DNA from: Candidatus Binatia bacterium
Lineage (GTDB): Bacteria; Vulcanimicrobiota; Vulcanimicrobiia; Vulcanimicrobiales; Vulcanimicrobiaceae
Length of the DNA stretch: 64,000 nucleotides
Reading direction: 5' to 3'
Assembly: GCA_035541935.1 (NCBI GenBank)
Contig: DATKMJ010000067.1
Location: forward strand, 124,001-188,000
Below are positions 16,544-25,398 of this stretch, one piece after another (position 1 is the stretch's first letter; every line of letters starts with the position of its first letter). Made by a program: the position numbers and the translations under genes. Below the pieces are notes generated by a model. It ran no database searches and was not told the DNA's origin. It saw only the letters and a program-made list of their open reading frames with translations.

Positions 16544-17883
16544 CACGTCACCGGGTTCAAGGCTACCATCAAACCCCGGAACTCGCTCTCGAAAACGTCG
16601 TAACCCTTGACGGTCGTCGCCGCGGCGCCGACCTCGCAGCGGCCCGGGCCGAGCTCGGTGACGCGCAGGTAGAGGCGCGCCGGCAGGAAGTAAAAGGAGA
16701 CGATCAACCCGGCGAGCAGGACGAACGCTCCGATACCGACGAGCGGAACGCCGGGATCGCGCCGGTACTGGAATCCGCTGTAGAGCGCGTAGTTCTGCGC
16801 CGTCAGGCGCCAGCCGTTTCCGAGATCGACCGAGCCGCCGACCGGGACGAGCGCCTCGCCGAGCGAGCTGCCGCCCTGCGTCAGGCTCAAGACGACCGCC
16901 GGATTGTTGACCCGGGGATCGGCCGTCGGCATGCCGCTCTGTTTGTCGATCGTCGGCGCGAAGCGCTCGTAAACGACGCTCTGCGACGTGCCCGGAATTT
17001 CGAACGAATCGCCTTCGAGCAGCGTGCGCCCCGCCAGCGCAGTATCCGGTCGTCCGTAGCGCGAGAGCGCGAAGCGCATGGCGAATCCGTAACTCGACTG
17101 ATAGTAGAGCGTTCCGTCCACGTCGATCGGATGGTTCACGCGCACGGTCATCTGTTTCGGAACGCCGTCGGATCCGGTGACGGTCACGTTCGAGACGTAG
17201 TCGATCGGCTGATAGACCATGCCGCTCTTCGTCATGATCGGTGCGATCTTGTAGGCGAAGTCGTCGAGGCGAACCAACGCGCCGGTGCGCTCGACCTGCG
17301 CGGTCGTTCCCTTGACGACCGCCATCTCTCCGGAGAATCCGCGCGCCCAATAGAGCGTCGTGCCGGCCGCGATGATGACGAACCCGGCGTGCGCGACGAG
17401 AACGCCGCGGCGCGCCCACTCGTCTTTGTCGGCGAAACTCCACTCGATGCCGCCGAAGACGCGATCGCGCATTCGCCAGCCGCGCGCCGTCAAGAGATCG
17501 GCGAGCCGCCGGCGCACGGTCGCGGCGTCCCCCTGGGTTTCGAAGGTCGCGTGGAGCGGCATCTTCTCGACGCTCACCGGCCGCAGCGGCGGCAGGCGCG
17601 CGGGGATCACGCGTTTGAACGTGCAGACCGCCAGCGAGAGCAAGATCAGCGCGACGATGCCGACGTACCACGGCGAGTGGTAGACGTTGTCGAAGTTCAG
17701 GCGCAGGATCGCGCGGGCGACCGGCGCCGCGTAGCTCTGAAAGTACTGGCTTGGGTCCTGCCCCTGGTCCACGACGACGCCGACGAGCGTCAGCAAACCC
17801 CAGACGACGAAGAGAGAGACCGCGAAGAGCACGTTGCCGAACGTGCGAACGAACTCGGCGTAGGCTTCCCGCAGGAGCGTCAC
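16543..17883 (-). CDS. resB: Cytochrome c biogenesis protein ResB (System II)
   Basis: The product has 446 residues. Membrane segments near the N-terminus (FGNVLFAVSLFVVWGLLTL and following), one in the first third (VLVAHAGFVIIAAGTTLYW) and one at the C-terminal side (VGIGAFVLLAGLIVSFYFL) flank a large extracytoplasmic domain, the usual ResB/Ccs1 layout. His residues next to membrane segments are candidate heme contacts. GTG at 17883 overlaps the TatC stop as GTGA; a longer frame only shadows tatC. It acts with ResC as the heme lyase for periplasmic c-type cytochromes. Confidence 0.9.
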   Translation of the reverse strand: MTLLREAYAEFVRTFGNVLFAVSLFVVWGLLTLVGVVVDQGQDPSQYFQSYAAPVARAILRLNFDNVYHSPWYVGIVALILLSLAVCTFKRVIPARLPPLRPVSVEKMPLHATFETQGDAATVRRRLADLLTARGWRMRDRVFGGIEWSFADKDEWARRGVLVAHAGFVIIAAGTTLYWARGFSGEMAVVKGTTAQVERTGALVRLDDFAYKIAPIMTKSGMVYQPIDYVSNVTVTGSDGVPKQMTVRVNHPIDVDGTLYYQSSYGFAMRFALSRYGRPDTALAGRTLLEGDSFEIPGTSQSVVYERFAPTIDKQSGMPTADPRVNNPAVVLSLTQGGSSLGEALVPVGGSVDLGNGWRLTAQNYALYSGFQYRRDPGVPLVGIGAFVLLAGLIVSFYFLPARLYLRVTELGPGRCEVGAAATTVKGYDVFESEFRGLMVALNPVT

Positions 17884-18620
17884 GACGCGGCCCAGCGGCG
17901 CTCGAGCGGCGCGATGATCCAGATCGAAAGCTCGTAGAGCGCGTACATCGGCAGCGCGAGCAGCGCCATCGTCAGCGGGTTGCCGTCGGGCGCCGCGATG
18001 CCGCCGGCAACGAAGAAGCCGAAGAGCGCGTGGCGCCGATGGCTCTTCAGCGTTGCGGCGCTGACGATGCCCAGGCGCGCGAGTCCGATCAGGACGATCG
18101 GCGTCTGGAAGATCAACGCGAAGAGCGCGAGCAGCACCATAACGAAGCTCAGCGTAGATGCGACGCCGAAGGTCGGCGTCGCGACCGCGTCGGTGATGTG
18201 AATCAGCGCCGAGACGACGCGCGGGATAACGACGAAGTGCGCGAAGGCCAGACCCGCCGCGGCGAGCAGTAGCGACGGAACGATGAAGCCGTAGACCATG
18301 CGGCGCGTACGCGGGTGGATCGCCGGCACGACGAAGAGCCAGAGTTGCTGCAAGAGCACCGGCAGCCCGATGACGACCCCGCCGATGACGGAGAACTTGA
18401 ACTCGGTGAAGATCACGTCGGCCGGACCGAACGCGTGGAGTTCGATCCCTCCGAAATACTCTTGCATCATCCATCGGATGACGTACTGCGAGGGCCAGAA
18501 GAGCAGCACCGCGATCGCGCCGACCGTCGCGAGTGCGATCAAGAGACGGTTACGGAGCTCCCGCAGGTGCTCCGTAAACGGCATCTCCTTCTGATCCCAC
18601 GGCGCCTCGTCGTCGCGCAC
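17880..18620 (-). CDS. tatC: Sec-independent translocase subunit TatC
   Basis: The product has 246 residues with six membrane segments. Signatures are the N-terminal PFTEHLRELRNRL, the FTEFKFSVIGGVVIGLPVLL region and VPAIHPRTRR. TatC is the receptor for twin-arginine signals. The start is GTG at 18620. With TatA upstream and no TatB in sight, this is a minimal TatAC system. The Rieske protein of the same cluster is a likely substrate. Confidence 0.95.
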   Translation of the reverse strand: MRDDEAPWDQKEMPFTEHLRELRNRLLIALATVGAIAVLLFWPSQYVIRWMMQEYFGGIELHAFGPADVIFTEFKFSVIGGVVIGLPVLLQQLWLFVVPAIHPRTRRMVYGFIVPSLLLAAAGLAFAHFVVIPRVVSALIHITDAVATPTFGVASTLSFVMVLLALFALIFQTPIVLIGLARLGIVSAATLKSHRRHALFGFFVAGGIAAPDGNPLTMALLALPMYALYELSIWIIAPLERRWAAS

Positions 18621-18637
18621 GGCGTCGCTCGAAACGG

Positions 18638-18940
18638 TTAGGACGATGGCGTTCCGTGACCCGGCGTGGGCGGCGGGACCGATTCACCGGCGATCGAGCC
18701 GGCTTCGACGTTGTCCATGACGTCGGCGTGCTGCGCGGCGGCGCGCATCCGCGCCTCTTCGCGGGCGCGGGCGGCCGCCTCGTCGGCCTCGGCCTGTCCC
18801 ACGAGAAATTCTTTCTTCGCTTGACCGGCGCTGCGCGCCAGCTTCGGAAGCTTGTCCGCTCCGAAGAGCAGCGCACCGACGATCAAGATGCCGATGATGA
18901 TCGGCGCGTCGATGAGTGCGAGAAGCGGGTGTACGGTCAT
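18638..18940 (-). CDS. tatA: Twin-arginine translocase subunit TatA
   Basis: The product has 100 residues. One membrane helix is followed by the amphipathic-helix signature GALLFGADKLPKLARSAGQA, then a charged Ala/Glu-rich tail and a Pro-rich end. It forms the translocation pore with TatC. ATG at 18940 overlaps the polyprenyl synthase stop (ATGA) and has a GGAGG site 10 bases upstream. No separate TatB is visible. Confidence 0.93.
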   Translation of the reverse strand: MTVHPLLALIDAPIIIGILIVGALLFGADKLPKLARSAGQAKKEFLVGQAEADEAAARAREEARMRAAAQHADVMDNVEAGSIAGESVPPPTPGHGTPSS

Positions 18941-19899
18941 GATTCCAAAGCCTCCGTGAGCGTTATCAGCTCTTGTTTCGCCGCGCACGGCGCTATCGGC
19001 TCTAAAGCGGCCTTCGCCTGCTCGACGAACCGGCCGATCTGCGCGCGCGTCGCGGCCAGGCCGCCCTCGCGAGCGATGCCGTCAACGATCGTCGGAATCG
19101 CGTCGTCGCCGCCGTCCTCGTAGAAGCGCCGGACTTCGGCGCGAAATCGACCGTCGCCCGACGCGAGGGCGGCGATCAGCGGGATCGTCGTCTTGCGCTC
19201 GGTCAGGTCGTTGACGGCCGGCTTGCCGAGCGAGCGTTCGTCGGCGATCACGTCGAGCAGGTCGTCCTTCATTTGAAATGCGATGCCGAAGGCCTCGCCG
19301 TACGCGTCGAGCGCCGCGATCTCGACGGAGCCGCCGCCGCCCATGATCGCGCCGCACCGCGCCGACGCCGCAAAGAGCGAGGCCGTCTTCTTGCGCGCGA
19401 TCTCGACGTAGGTCTCGAGCGGGAGATCGAGGTTGCCGAGCGCCTGGAGCTGCAGCACCTCGCCGTCGCAGATGTCGGCCAGCGTGGCGGAGAGCACGTT
19501 GGGAACCGGGTGCGGATAGTTGGTCGTGACGTTTTTGAAGATCCAGGCGAAGAGGTAGTCGCCGGCGAGCACGCTGACGCGGTTTCCAAAGTCCACGGCG
19601 GTCGCGTTGACGCCGCGCCGGATCCGCGCGTTATCGACGACGTCGTCGTGAATCAAGGTCGCGACGTGGATCAGTTCCATGTACGCGGCGAGGTGGAGGT
19701 GTTCGAGCGCGTTGCCGCCGCACGCGTCGGCCGCGAGCAGCGTGATGCGCGGGCGCAGCCGCTTGCCGCCGGCTGCGAGCATCCGTTTGACGGCCTCGGT
19801 GATGATCGGGTTGTCGGTCGAGAACTCCGCGCGGAAGAATTCTTCCACGAGCGCGTGGAGATCCTCGGAGGTGCCGCGCGCGGAATCTACGAGGCTCAC
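18937..19899 (-). CDS. Polyprenyl (all-trans) diphosphate synthase, probably for the menaquinone side chain
   Basis: The product has 320 residues, a trans-prenyltransferase. The first Asp-rich motif is in LIHDDVVDNARIRRG, the second reads MKDDLLD, and GGKRLRP binds the diphosphate. It lengthens isoprenoid chains in the cytoplasm. GTG at 19899 overlaps the methyltransferase stop as GTGA. Co-location with a UbiE/MenG methyltransferase and a bc complex points to quinone side-chain synthesis (heptaprenyl to nonaprenyl). Chain length cannot be fixed by eye. Confidence 0.9.
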   Translation of the reverse strand: MSLVDSARGTSEDLHALVEEFFRAEFSTDNPIITEAVKRMLAAGGKRLRPRITLLAADACGGNALEHLHLAAYMELIHVATLIHDDVVDNARIRRGVNATAVDFGNRVSVLAGDYLFAWIFKNVTTNYPHPVPNVLSATLADICDGEVLQLQALGNLDLPLETYVEIARKKTASLFAASARCGAIMGGGGSVEIAALDAYGEAFGIAFQMKDDLLDVIADERSLGKPAVNDLTERKTTIPLIAALASGDGRFRAEVRRFYEDGGDDAIPTIVDGIAREGGLAATRAQIGRFVEQAKAALEPIAPCAAKQELITLTEALES

Positions 19900-20624
19900 G
19901 CTTTCGTTCCGTAATGGATCGCGATCGATCCGCCCATGAGCGGCACGAAGCCCGCGTCCGCGAAGCCCGCGCGCGCGAAGCGCTCGCGCAGCTCCGACGC
20001 GTTCGGATGGTGCGTCAGCGAGTTCGGGAGATACGTGTAGGCGCTGCGCGATCCGCCGACGACGCCGCCGACGAGCGGGACGACGCCGTAGAAGTAGAGG
20101 TCGAAGAGGCGCTTGAACGCGCGATTCGGCGCCTTCGTCACGTCGAGGCTGACGAAGCGCGCTCCGGGTCGGAGCACGCGCAGAATTTCGCGCAGCGTCG
20201 CGTCCACGTCGACGACGTTGCGCAGCGAGAAGCCCATCGTCGCGCCGTCGAAGGCGCCGTCCTCGAACGGCATCGCCATCACGTCGCCCTCGACGAAGCG
20301 AGTGCGGCGGCCCGTCTTCGTGCCCGCGCGCCTTTCGGCGCGCTCGAGCATCGGACGGCAGAAATCCAAGCCGGTAACGTCGAGCGTCGGATCGCTGCGC
20401 AAGAGGCCGAAGACGAGGTCGCCCGTGCCGCAGCAACAGTCGAGGACCCGGCCGCCGCTCGGGGGAGCGAGCAATCGAATCGCGCGCCGCCGCCAGCGCT
20501 CGTCGAGCCCGGCGGTCAGGACGCGATTTGCCAGGTCGTAGCGCGGCGCGATGTTTGCAAACATCTCTCGGACAAAGGCGCCCTTCTGGTTCTCCTCCCG
20601 GGCGCGCAGCGGGGTCGCGTTCAT
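19896..20624 (-). CDS. menG: Demethylmenaquinone/ubiquinone methyltransferase
   Basis: The product has 242 residues, a SAM-dependent C-methyltransferase of the UbiE/MenG family. FANIAPRYDLANRVLTAG is the N-terminal family block, LDCCCGTGDL is the SAM loop, and GFSLRNVVD and RVLRPGARFVSLD follow. It catalyses the last step of menaquinone synthesis. It is the first gene of the polyprenyl-Tat-Res-bc operon. UbiE is the equivalent name if ubiquinone is made; no quinone-specific genes in the window decide this. Confidence 0.93.
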   Translation of the reverse strand: MNATPLRAREENQKGAFVREMFANIAPRYDLANRVLTAGLDERWRRRAIRLLAPPSGGRVLDCCCGTGDLVFGLLRSDPTLDVTGLDFCRPMLERAERRAGTKTGRRTRFVEGDVMAMPFEDGAFDGATMGFSLRNVVDVDATLREILRVLRPGARFVSLDVTKAPNRAFKRLFDLYFYGVVPLVGGVVGGSRSAYTYLPNSLTHHPNASELRERFARAGFADAGFVPLMGGSIAIHYGTKA

Positions 20625-20678
20625 CGTTCTCGCCTGCTTCGGCTAGGCGGCTGGGACCTCCGTCGTGATGGCCGCGCG

Positions 20679-21467
20679 ATGCTGCGGCTCAGCTCGACGC
20701 GCGAGGTTTTGACGGCGCTGCACGGCGCCCGGGAGATCGCGGTCGAGGCCTACACCCTGCACGGCTGCGTTTTGCGCGCGGTCGAGGCCGCCGCGCGGCG
20801 CGGCGCCGACGTGGAGGTCGCGCTGGAAGCGTCGCCCGCCGGCGACGCCCGGAGCCGCCTCGCCGGAGAGAACGCCCGCGTGGCCGCGGAACTGCGGGCG
20901 GCCGGCGCGAGCGCGACGCTGCGGCACGGCGCGCACGCAAAGGAGATCCAAGCCGACGGCGCCCTCTTTCTCGACGAGAAGAACTGGCATCTCGGCGATC
21001 TCGTGCTGCGCGCGGACGCCGCGGGCGCGGCCTCGATCGCGACGACGAAAGACGATGCGCTCGATCGCGAGGCGCGCCTCTTGCGCGCGTCGCGCGCCGG
21101 CGACGGCGTGATCGTCGAGAGCGAATCGTTTGGCTGCGGCAATCCCGCCTGGTCGGCGCTCCGCGCGCTCGGCCGCGCGGGCGCGCGCCCGCGGCTGCTC
21201 GTCAGCGAGCGCGATCTGCGCGGAAGCGGCCGCGAGCGAGCCGTGCTTTCGTCGCTCGCGCGCGACGGCGTGCGGGTTCGCGTCTGCAAAGACTCGGAGA
21301 AGCTGGCGGCATGCGGCGATCGCGCGTGGCTCGGCTCGGCGAACGCGACCGTTGCGTTCGGCCGATGGAACATGACCGATTGGGGCCTCTGCACGGACGA
21401 CGCGACGATCGCCCGCGCGGTGCGCGACCGCCTCGAAGACGCCTGGCTCCGCGCCCGCAACCTCTGA
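20679..21467 (+). CDS. Phospholipase D-like protein with one intact HKD motif
   Basis: The product has 262 residues. HAKEIQAD (86-93) is a complete HxKxxxxD motif, followed by FLDEKNW. In the second half the equivalent region reads VRVCKDSEKLA before WLGSANAT, so the second His appears lost while the downstream Gly-Ser-x-Asn segment is kept. Active PLD-family enzymes need two HKD motifs per active site, so this chain may be inactive or may dimerise. No signal peptide is seen. The gene is divergent from menG with about 54 bp between the starts. Its substrate is unknown. Confidence 0.6.
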   Translation: MLRLSSTREVLTALHGAREIAVEAYTLHGCVLRAVEAAARRGADVEVALEASPAGDARSRLAGENARVAAELRAAGASATLRHGAHAKEIQADGALFLDEKNWHLGDLVLRADAAGAASIATTKDDALDREARLLRASRAGDGVIVESESFGCGNPAWSALRALGRAGARPRLLVSERDLRGSGRERAVLSSLARDGVRVRVCKDSEKLAACGDRAWLGSANATVAFGRWNMTDWGLCTDDATIARAVRDRLEDAWLRARNL

Positions 21468-21476
21468 TCACTCATC

Positions 21477-21546
21477 TGTCATTCTGATCACTCACGTGTC
21501 ATCCTGAGCTCTGTCATCCTGAGCGAAGTCGAAGGACGAAGGACTA
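21477..21546. repeat. Second copy of the TCATCCTGAGCG intergenic repeat
   Basis: Two units of TGTCATCCTGAGC plus degenerate ones (TGTCATTCTGATC) lead into AGTCGAAGGACGAAGGA. This is the same family as the array at 1.7 kb, here with CGAAGGA in place of CGAAGGG. It lies between two convergent genes. Confidence 0.8.
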
Positions 21547-21589
21547 CTCTACATCGGCGGCTCCTGCGCGCGACGTCTTTTTCGCATCA

Positions 21590-22351
21590 TCAGAGGCCGA
21601 AGAGCGCGCGGGCGTTCGCGTCGGATTTTGCGACGAGATCGGCGAGCGGCATCCCGAGTTCCGTCGCGAGCCGCGCCGCGGTGTGGGCGACGAATGCGGG
21701 TTCGTTGCGCTTTCCGCGCATCGGCACCGGCGCGAGATAGGGGCAGTCGGTCTCCAAGACGAGCGGCGCGTCGCCGGCCTCGCGGACCGCGTCGCGCAGC
21801 GGCTGCGCGTTCGGAAAGGTCAGCACGCCGCCGATTCCGAGGGAGAGCCCGAATTCGCCGACGTAGACGCGCGCCTCCGCCGGCGTTCCGGTGAAGCAGT
21901 GCACGACGCCGCGCATCTCCGGCGTCCACTCTTCGCGCAAGATCGCGGTGAAGTCGTCGAAGGCGTCGCGCTGGTGGAAGACGACCGGCATCGCTCGCTC
22001 GCGCGCGAGGCGGATCTGCGCGCGGAGCACGGCGGCCTGCACGTCGCGCGGGCTGTGGTCGTAGTAATAATCGAGGCCGGTCTCACCGATCGCCACGACG
22101 CGCTCGTCGTCGAGCAGCGGGCGCAGCGCGCTCGCGACGTCGGCGGGCGCGTTGCGCGCTTCGTGCGGGTGAATGCCGGCCGCCGCGAAGATGCCGTAGC
22201 GGCGCGCGGTCTCGATCGCGATGCGGCTGTCCTCGACGCTTTCGGCGATCGTCACCATCGCGGTGATGCCCGCGTCGCGCGCCCGTTGCACGACGTCGTC
22301 GCGATCGCCGTCGAACTTGCGATCGTGGACGTGGCAGTGCGTGTCGATCAC
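21590..22351 (-). CDS. tatD: TatD-family metal-dependent DNase
   Basis: The product has 253 residues with a TIM-barrel amidohydrolase fold. Metal ligands are in IDTHCHVHD near the start, GETGLDYYYDHS, VFHQRDAF, VHCFTGTPAEA and ETDCPYLAP. TatD proteins act as 3'-5' DNases in repair and RNA/DNA quality control. GTG at 22351 overlaps the metG stop (GTGA). The usual tatD next to metG and rsmI is seen in many bacteria. Confidence 0.92.
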   Translation of the reverse strand: MIDTHCHVHDRKFDGDRDDVVQRARDAGITAMVTIAESVEDSRIAIETARRYGIFAAAGIHPHEARNAPADVASALRPLLDDERVVAIGETGLDYYYDHSPRDVQAAVLRAQIRLARERAMPVVFHQRDAFDDFTAILREEWTPEMRGVVHCFTGTPAEARVYVGEFGLSLGIGGVLTFPNAQPLRDAVREAGDAPLVLETDCPYLAPVPMRGKRNEPAFVAHTAARLATELGMPLADLVAKSDANARALFGL

Positions 22352-23868
22352 GGTTGCGCGATCGGTTCGAGCTTCGGAAAGAGCGGCGCCGCCAACGCGG
22401 TCTGCGCGAGCGGAGCGAGGCCGCCCCACGCGCGCAGCGATACCGACCAGTCTTCGTCGATCCGGCCGGGCTCGCCGAGCTGCCGCCACATCTCGCTCAT
22501 CCGTTCCGGCATCACCGGATGGAGAAGAATCGCGAGCCGGCGCAATCCCTCGCAGAGATCGTAGAGAACGCGATCCAATTCTTGCGCGCGTCCCTCTTTA
22601 TGTAACGCCCACGGCTTGCGGTCGTCGATCTCGCGATTGAGCGCCGTCACCAACTCCCAGACGCCTTCGAGCGCCTCGCGAAACCGGAGGTCGAGGATGC
22701 GTTCGCGGACGACGACGTGGAGCGGCTCGAAACGGCGCGCGAGCTCGCTCTCGGGATCGCGTCCGTCCGGCACGATGCCGTCGCGATAGCGCTGCAGCAT
22801 CGAGAGCGTACGCTGTAGGAGATTGCCGAGGTCGTTCGCGAGGTCGCTGTTGCGGCGCTGCTCGATCTTCTCCTCGGAGTAGGAGAAGTCGCTGCCGAAC
22901 GGCGCCTCGCGAAGAAGAAAATAGCGGACCGTGTCGGCCCCGAAACGCTCCGCGAGCGCGAACGCGTCGGTCGCGTTGTCGAGGCTCTTGCTCATCTTCT
23001 GCCCGTCGATCGTGATCCAGCCGTGCGCGAAGACGAGCTCGGGCGGCTCTTCGCCGAGCGCCCAGAGGATCGCGGGCCAGATGATCGTGTGGAATCGCGC
23101 GATCTCCTTGCCGACGAGTTGCGTCTGCGCGGGCCACCACGTGCGAAAGCGCTTCTCGTCCTCGCTCCAACCGATCGCGGTAATGTAGTTGAGCAGCGCG
23201 TCGAGCCAGACGTAAACGACGCCGCCCGGAATCGGCACGCCCCAATCGAAGCTCGTTCGCGAGATCGAGAGATCCTCGAGCCCTTCGCGCAGGATCGACA
23301 TCATCTCGTTGTAGACGCTGCGCGGCTGCACCCACTCGGGATGGCGCGCGAAGCGCTCGATCAACCGGTCGCGATACGCGGAGAGCCGGAAGAACCAATC
23401 GTCTTCGGAGATCCACTCGACTTCGCGCCCGCACGTGGGACAGCGCCCGTCCACGAGCTTCGACTCCAGCCAGAACGTCTCGTCCGGAACGCAGTACCAG
23501 CCTTCGTACTTTCCGAGATAGACGTCGCCGCTCTCGCGCAGGCGATCGAAGACGCGCACGACCTTCTCGGTGTGGCGCGGTTCGGTCGTCCGGATGAAAT
23601 CGTCGTAGGCTACGTGGTAAGCGGCGAAGAGCGCCTTCCAACGGGGGACGAGCTCGTCGCACCACTCTTGCGGCGACTTGCCCGCCGCGGCGGCGGCGTT
23701 CGCGACCTTCTGTCCGTGCTCGTCGGTTCCGGTGAGGAAGAACGTCGGGCGAAACGTCCGCGCGGTGCGCGACAGCACGTCGGCGACGACCGTCGTATAA
23801 GCGTGGCCGATGTGCGGGTTTCCGCTGATATAGTAGATCGGCGTCGTGACGTAGTAGGGGCGCTCCAT
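22348..23868 (-). CDS. metG: Methionyl-tRNA synthetase
   Basis: The product has 506 residues, a class I synthetase with the HIGH box (NPHIGHAY, near 18-25), the WYCVPDETFW block, a CPTC pair in the zinc/knuckle region and KMSKS (QKMSKSLDN). It lacks the C-terminal tRNA-binding domain found in longer forms. It charges tRNA(Met) for initiation and elongation. It lies 5 bp after rsmI and overlaps tatD by 4 bp. Confidence 0.96.
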   Translation of the reverse strand: MERPYYVTTPIYYISGNPHIGHAYTTVVADVLSRTARTFRPTFFLTGTDEHGQKVANAAAAAGKSPQEWCDELVPRWKALFAAYHVAYDDFIRTTEPRHTEKVVRVFDRLRESGDVYLGKYEGWYCVPDETFWLESKLVDGRCPTCGREVEWISEDDWFFRLSAYRDRLIERFARHPEWVQPRSVYNEMMSILREGLEDLSISRTSFDWGVPIPGGVVYVWLDALLNYITAIGWSEDEKRFRTWWPAQTQLVGKEIARFHTIIWPAILWALGEEPPELVFAHGWITIDGQKMSKSLDNATDAFALAERFGADTVRYFLLREAPFGSDFSYSEEKIEQRRNSDLANDLGNLLQRTLSMLQRYRDGIVPDGRDPESELARRFEPLHVVVRERILDLRFREALEGVWELVTALNREIDDRKPWALHKEGRAQELDRVLYDLCEGLRRLAILLHPVMPERMSEMWRQLGEPGRIDEDWSVSLRAWGGLAPLAQTALAAPLFPKLEPIAQP

Positions 23869-23873
23869 GGTGG

Positions 23874-24725
23874 CTATCGTTCTTTAATCGAGGTTTTCCG
23901 GCGCGCCTTCCGTTCGGCGGCGCGAGCATAGAGTTGCTGCCGATCGCCGTAACCCCGCGCGGCGAGCAGCTTCGCGACGTCCCCGACGCGCCGTCCGTCG
24001 GCGAGCAGCGCGTCGATCGCGGCGACGGTCTCGGCGGCGCCCGGCCGCGCCGGCGGCGGCGCGCTATGGGGCGCGATCGCAAACGCCACTTCGCCGCGCA
24101 CCGGGTCGGAGAGGCGAGCGAGCACTTCCGCCGGCGTTCCCCAAAGCTGCTCCTCGTGCAGCTTCGTGTACTCGCGCACGACGAAGATCGCGGCGTCGGG
24201 AGCGACCTCGGCGAGATCCGCGAGCGCGGCGCGGAGTCGTCGCGGCGATTCGTACCAGATCGTCGTGACGCCGGGTTGCAGCGCCCGCTCGAACTGCGAG
24301 CGCCGCGCGGAACGCGTTCGCGGGGGAAAGCCTTCGAAAGAGAATCGCGCGAGCGGGAAGCCGGAGAGCAGCGCGACGCCGGTCGCCGCGCTCGGGCCGG
24401 GCAAGACCTCCACGCGCACGCCCGCGGCGCGGGCCGCTGCGACGAGAGCGCTTCCGGGATCGGAGATGCCGGGCATCCCCGCGTCGCTCGTCACCGCCAC
24501 CAACCCGTTGCGGGCTCGCTCGACGATCGCGGGCGTCGCGCGCGTCGCGTTCTGCTCGCGGTAACTCCAAATCTCGCGCCCTTCGATGCCGAGCGCGGCG
24601 AGCAGCTTTCGCGCGACGCGCGTGTCTTCGGCGACGATCACCTCCGCGTCGCGCAGCGCGTCGACCGCCCGCAGCGTCACGTCGCGCAGGTTACCGAGCG
24701 GCGTCGGTACGAAGAGAAGCGGCAT
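23874..24725 (-). CDS. rsmI: 16S rRNA (cytidine-1402 2'-O) methyltransferase
   Basis: The product has 283 residues with a tetrapyrrole-methylase-like fold. PTPLGNLRDVTLRA, AEDTRVARKLL, SDAGMPGISDPG, PGPSAATGVALLSGFP and REYTKLHE are diagnostic for RsmI. It methylates the ribose of C1402 in 16S rRNA. The start codon lies inside a CATG shared with the divergent glutaredoxin gene. It is the first gene of rsmI-metG-tatD. Confidence 0.95.
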   Translation of the reverse strand: MPLLFVPTPLGNLRDVTLRAVDALRDAEVIVAEDTRVARKLLAALGIEGREIWSYREQNATRATPAIVERARNGLVAVTSDAGMPGISDPGSALVAAARAAGVRVEVLPGPSAATGVALLSGFPLARFSFEGFPPRTRSARRSQFERALQPGVTTIWYESPRRLRAALADLAEVAPDAAIFVVREYTKLHEEQLWGTPAEVLARLSDPVRGEVAFAIAPHSAPPPARPGAAETVAAIDALLADGRRVGDVAKLLAARGYGDRQQLYARAAERKARRKTSIKER

Positions 24726-24984
24726 GGCGCGAACCTTCGACGTGGAGCACGTACCTCCGGGGGCAAAGCTCGAGCTCTACATCTCGCCGACGTGTCCCTA
24801 CTGCCGCAGCGCGATGGCCTACTACGACGCGGCCGGCACGCCGTACGTCAGTTACGACGCGCAGAACGACCTCGGCGCGCGCGAGAGGATGTTCGCCTAC
24901 AGCGACGGCGACCCGACGGTTCCGGTCATCGTCGTGGACGGCGCCTACGTGCAATCCGGCTGGGGTTCTCCCCCGCGCGGTTGA
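24724..24984 (+). CDS. Small glutaredoxin-like thiol protein
   Basis: The product has 86 residues. SPTCPYCRSA places a CPYC redox pair at Cys24 and Cys27, followed by a short thioredoxin-like fold with PTVPVIVVDG (cis-Pro region). It could reduce disulfides or glutathione-like mixed disulfides in the cytoplasm. The start ATG overlaps the divergent rsmI ATG in CATG. It is shorter than classical glutaredoxins at the C-terminus. Confidence 0.8.
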   Translation: MARTFDVEHVPPGAKLELYISPTCPYCRSAMAYYDAAGTPYVSYDAQNDLGARERMFAYSDGDPTVPVIVVDGAYVQSGWGSPPRG

Positions 24985-25092
24985 ACCGTCCATTAAGCGC
25001 GCCGGTCGGCGCGCCGAAATGGTCCCCAGCCTCAGCAGCGAACACCGCCAAGACTCTCTAGTTGCTACACACAAACGGGAGGTGCTTGGGTT

Positions 25093-25398
25093 ATGGATCA
25101 GAATTCGCAGGCGGCCGCGGCAGGTCTCATAGCGACGCTCGGGCTCGTGTACGTCGTCGTGATCGTTGCGATCGTCGTCTTCACGGTTTGGGTCTATTGG
25201 CGCATCTTCACGAAGGCCGGATATAACGGCGCCCTCTCCCTCCTCAATCTGATTCCCGGGGTCGGACCGCTGATCTGCGTGATCGTGCTCGCGTTCGGCC
25301 GCTGGCCGATCGAGGACCAACTCGCGATGCTGCAGGGTCACGGCGGCTACGGCGGCCCGCCGCCGAGCACTCCAGGCTCGTCGGTCATGCCGACATGA
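25093..25398 (+). CDS. Small two-TM membrane protein (DUF5684-like), copy 1
   Basis: The product has 101 residues. The ATG follows a good GGGAGG site. An Ala-rich start is followed by two membrane helices joined by YWRIFTKAGYNGALSLLNLIPG. That Trp/Lys-Ala-Gly-Gly-Pro pattern is typical of small DUF5684/DUF805-like integral proteins found next to signal peptidase or secretion genes elsewhere. The function is unknown. It is a tandem duplicate of the next gene and overlaps it by 4 bp (ATGA). Confidence 0.75.
   Translation: MDQNSQAAAAGLIATLGLVYVVVIVAIVVFTVWVYWRIFTKAGYNGALSLLNLIPGVGPLICVIVLAFGRWPIEDQLAMLQGHGGYGGPPPSTPGSSVMPT

Noticed and set aside
19914-20678. Long plus-strand frame upstream of the PLD-like gene
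   Set aside because: It is Arg/Glu-rich shadow sequence of menG on the other strand; the real start is the ATG at 20679.
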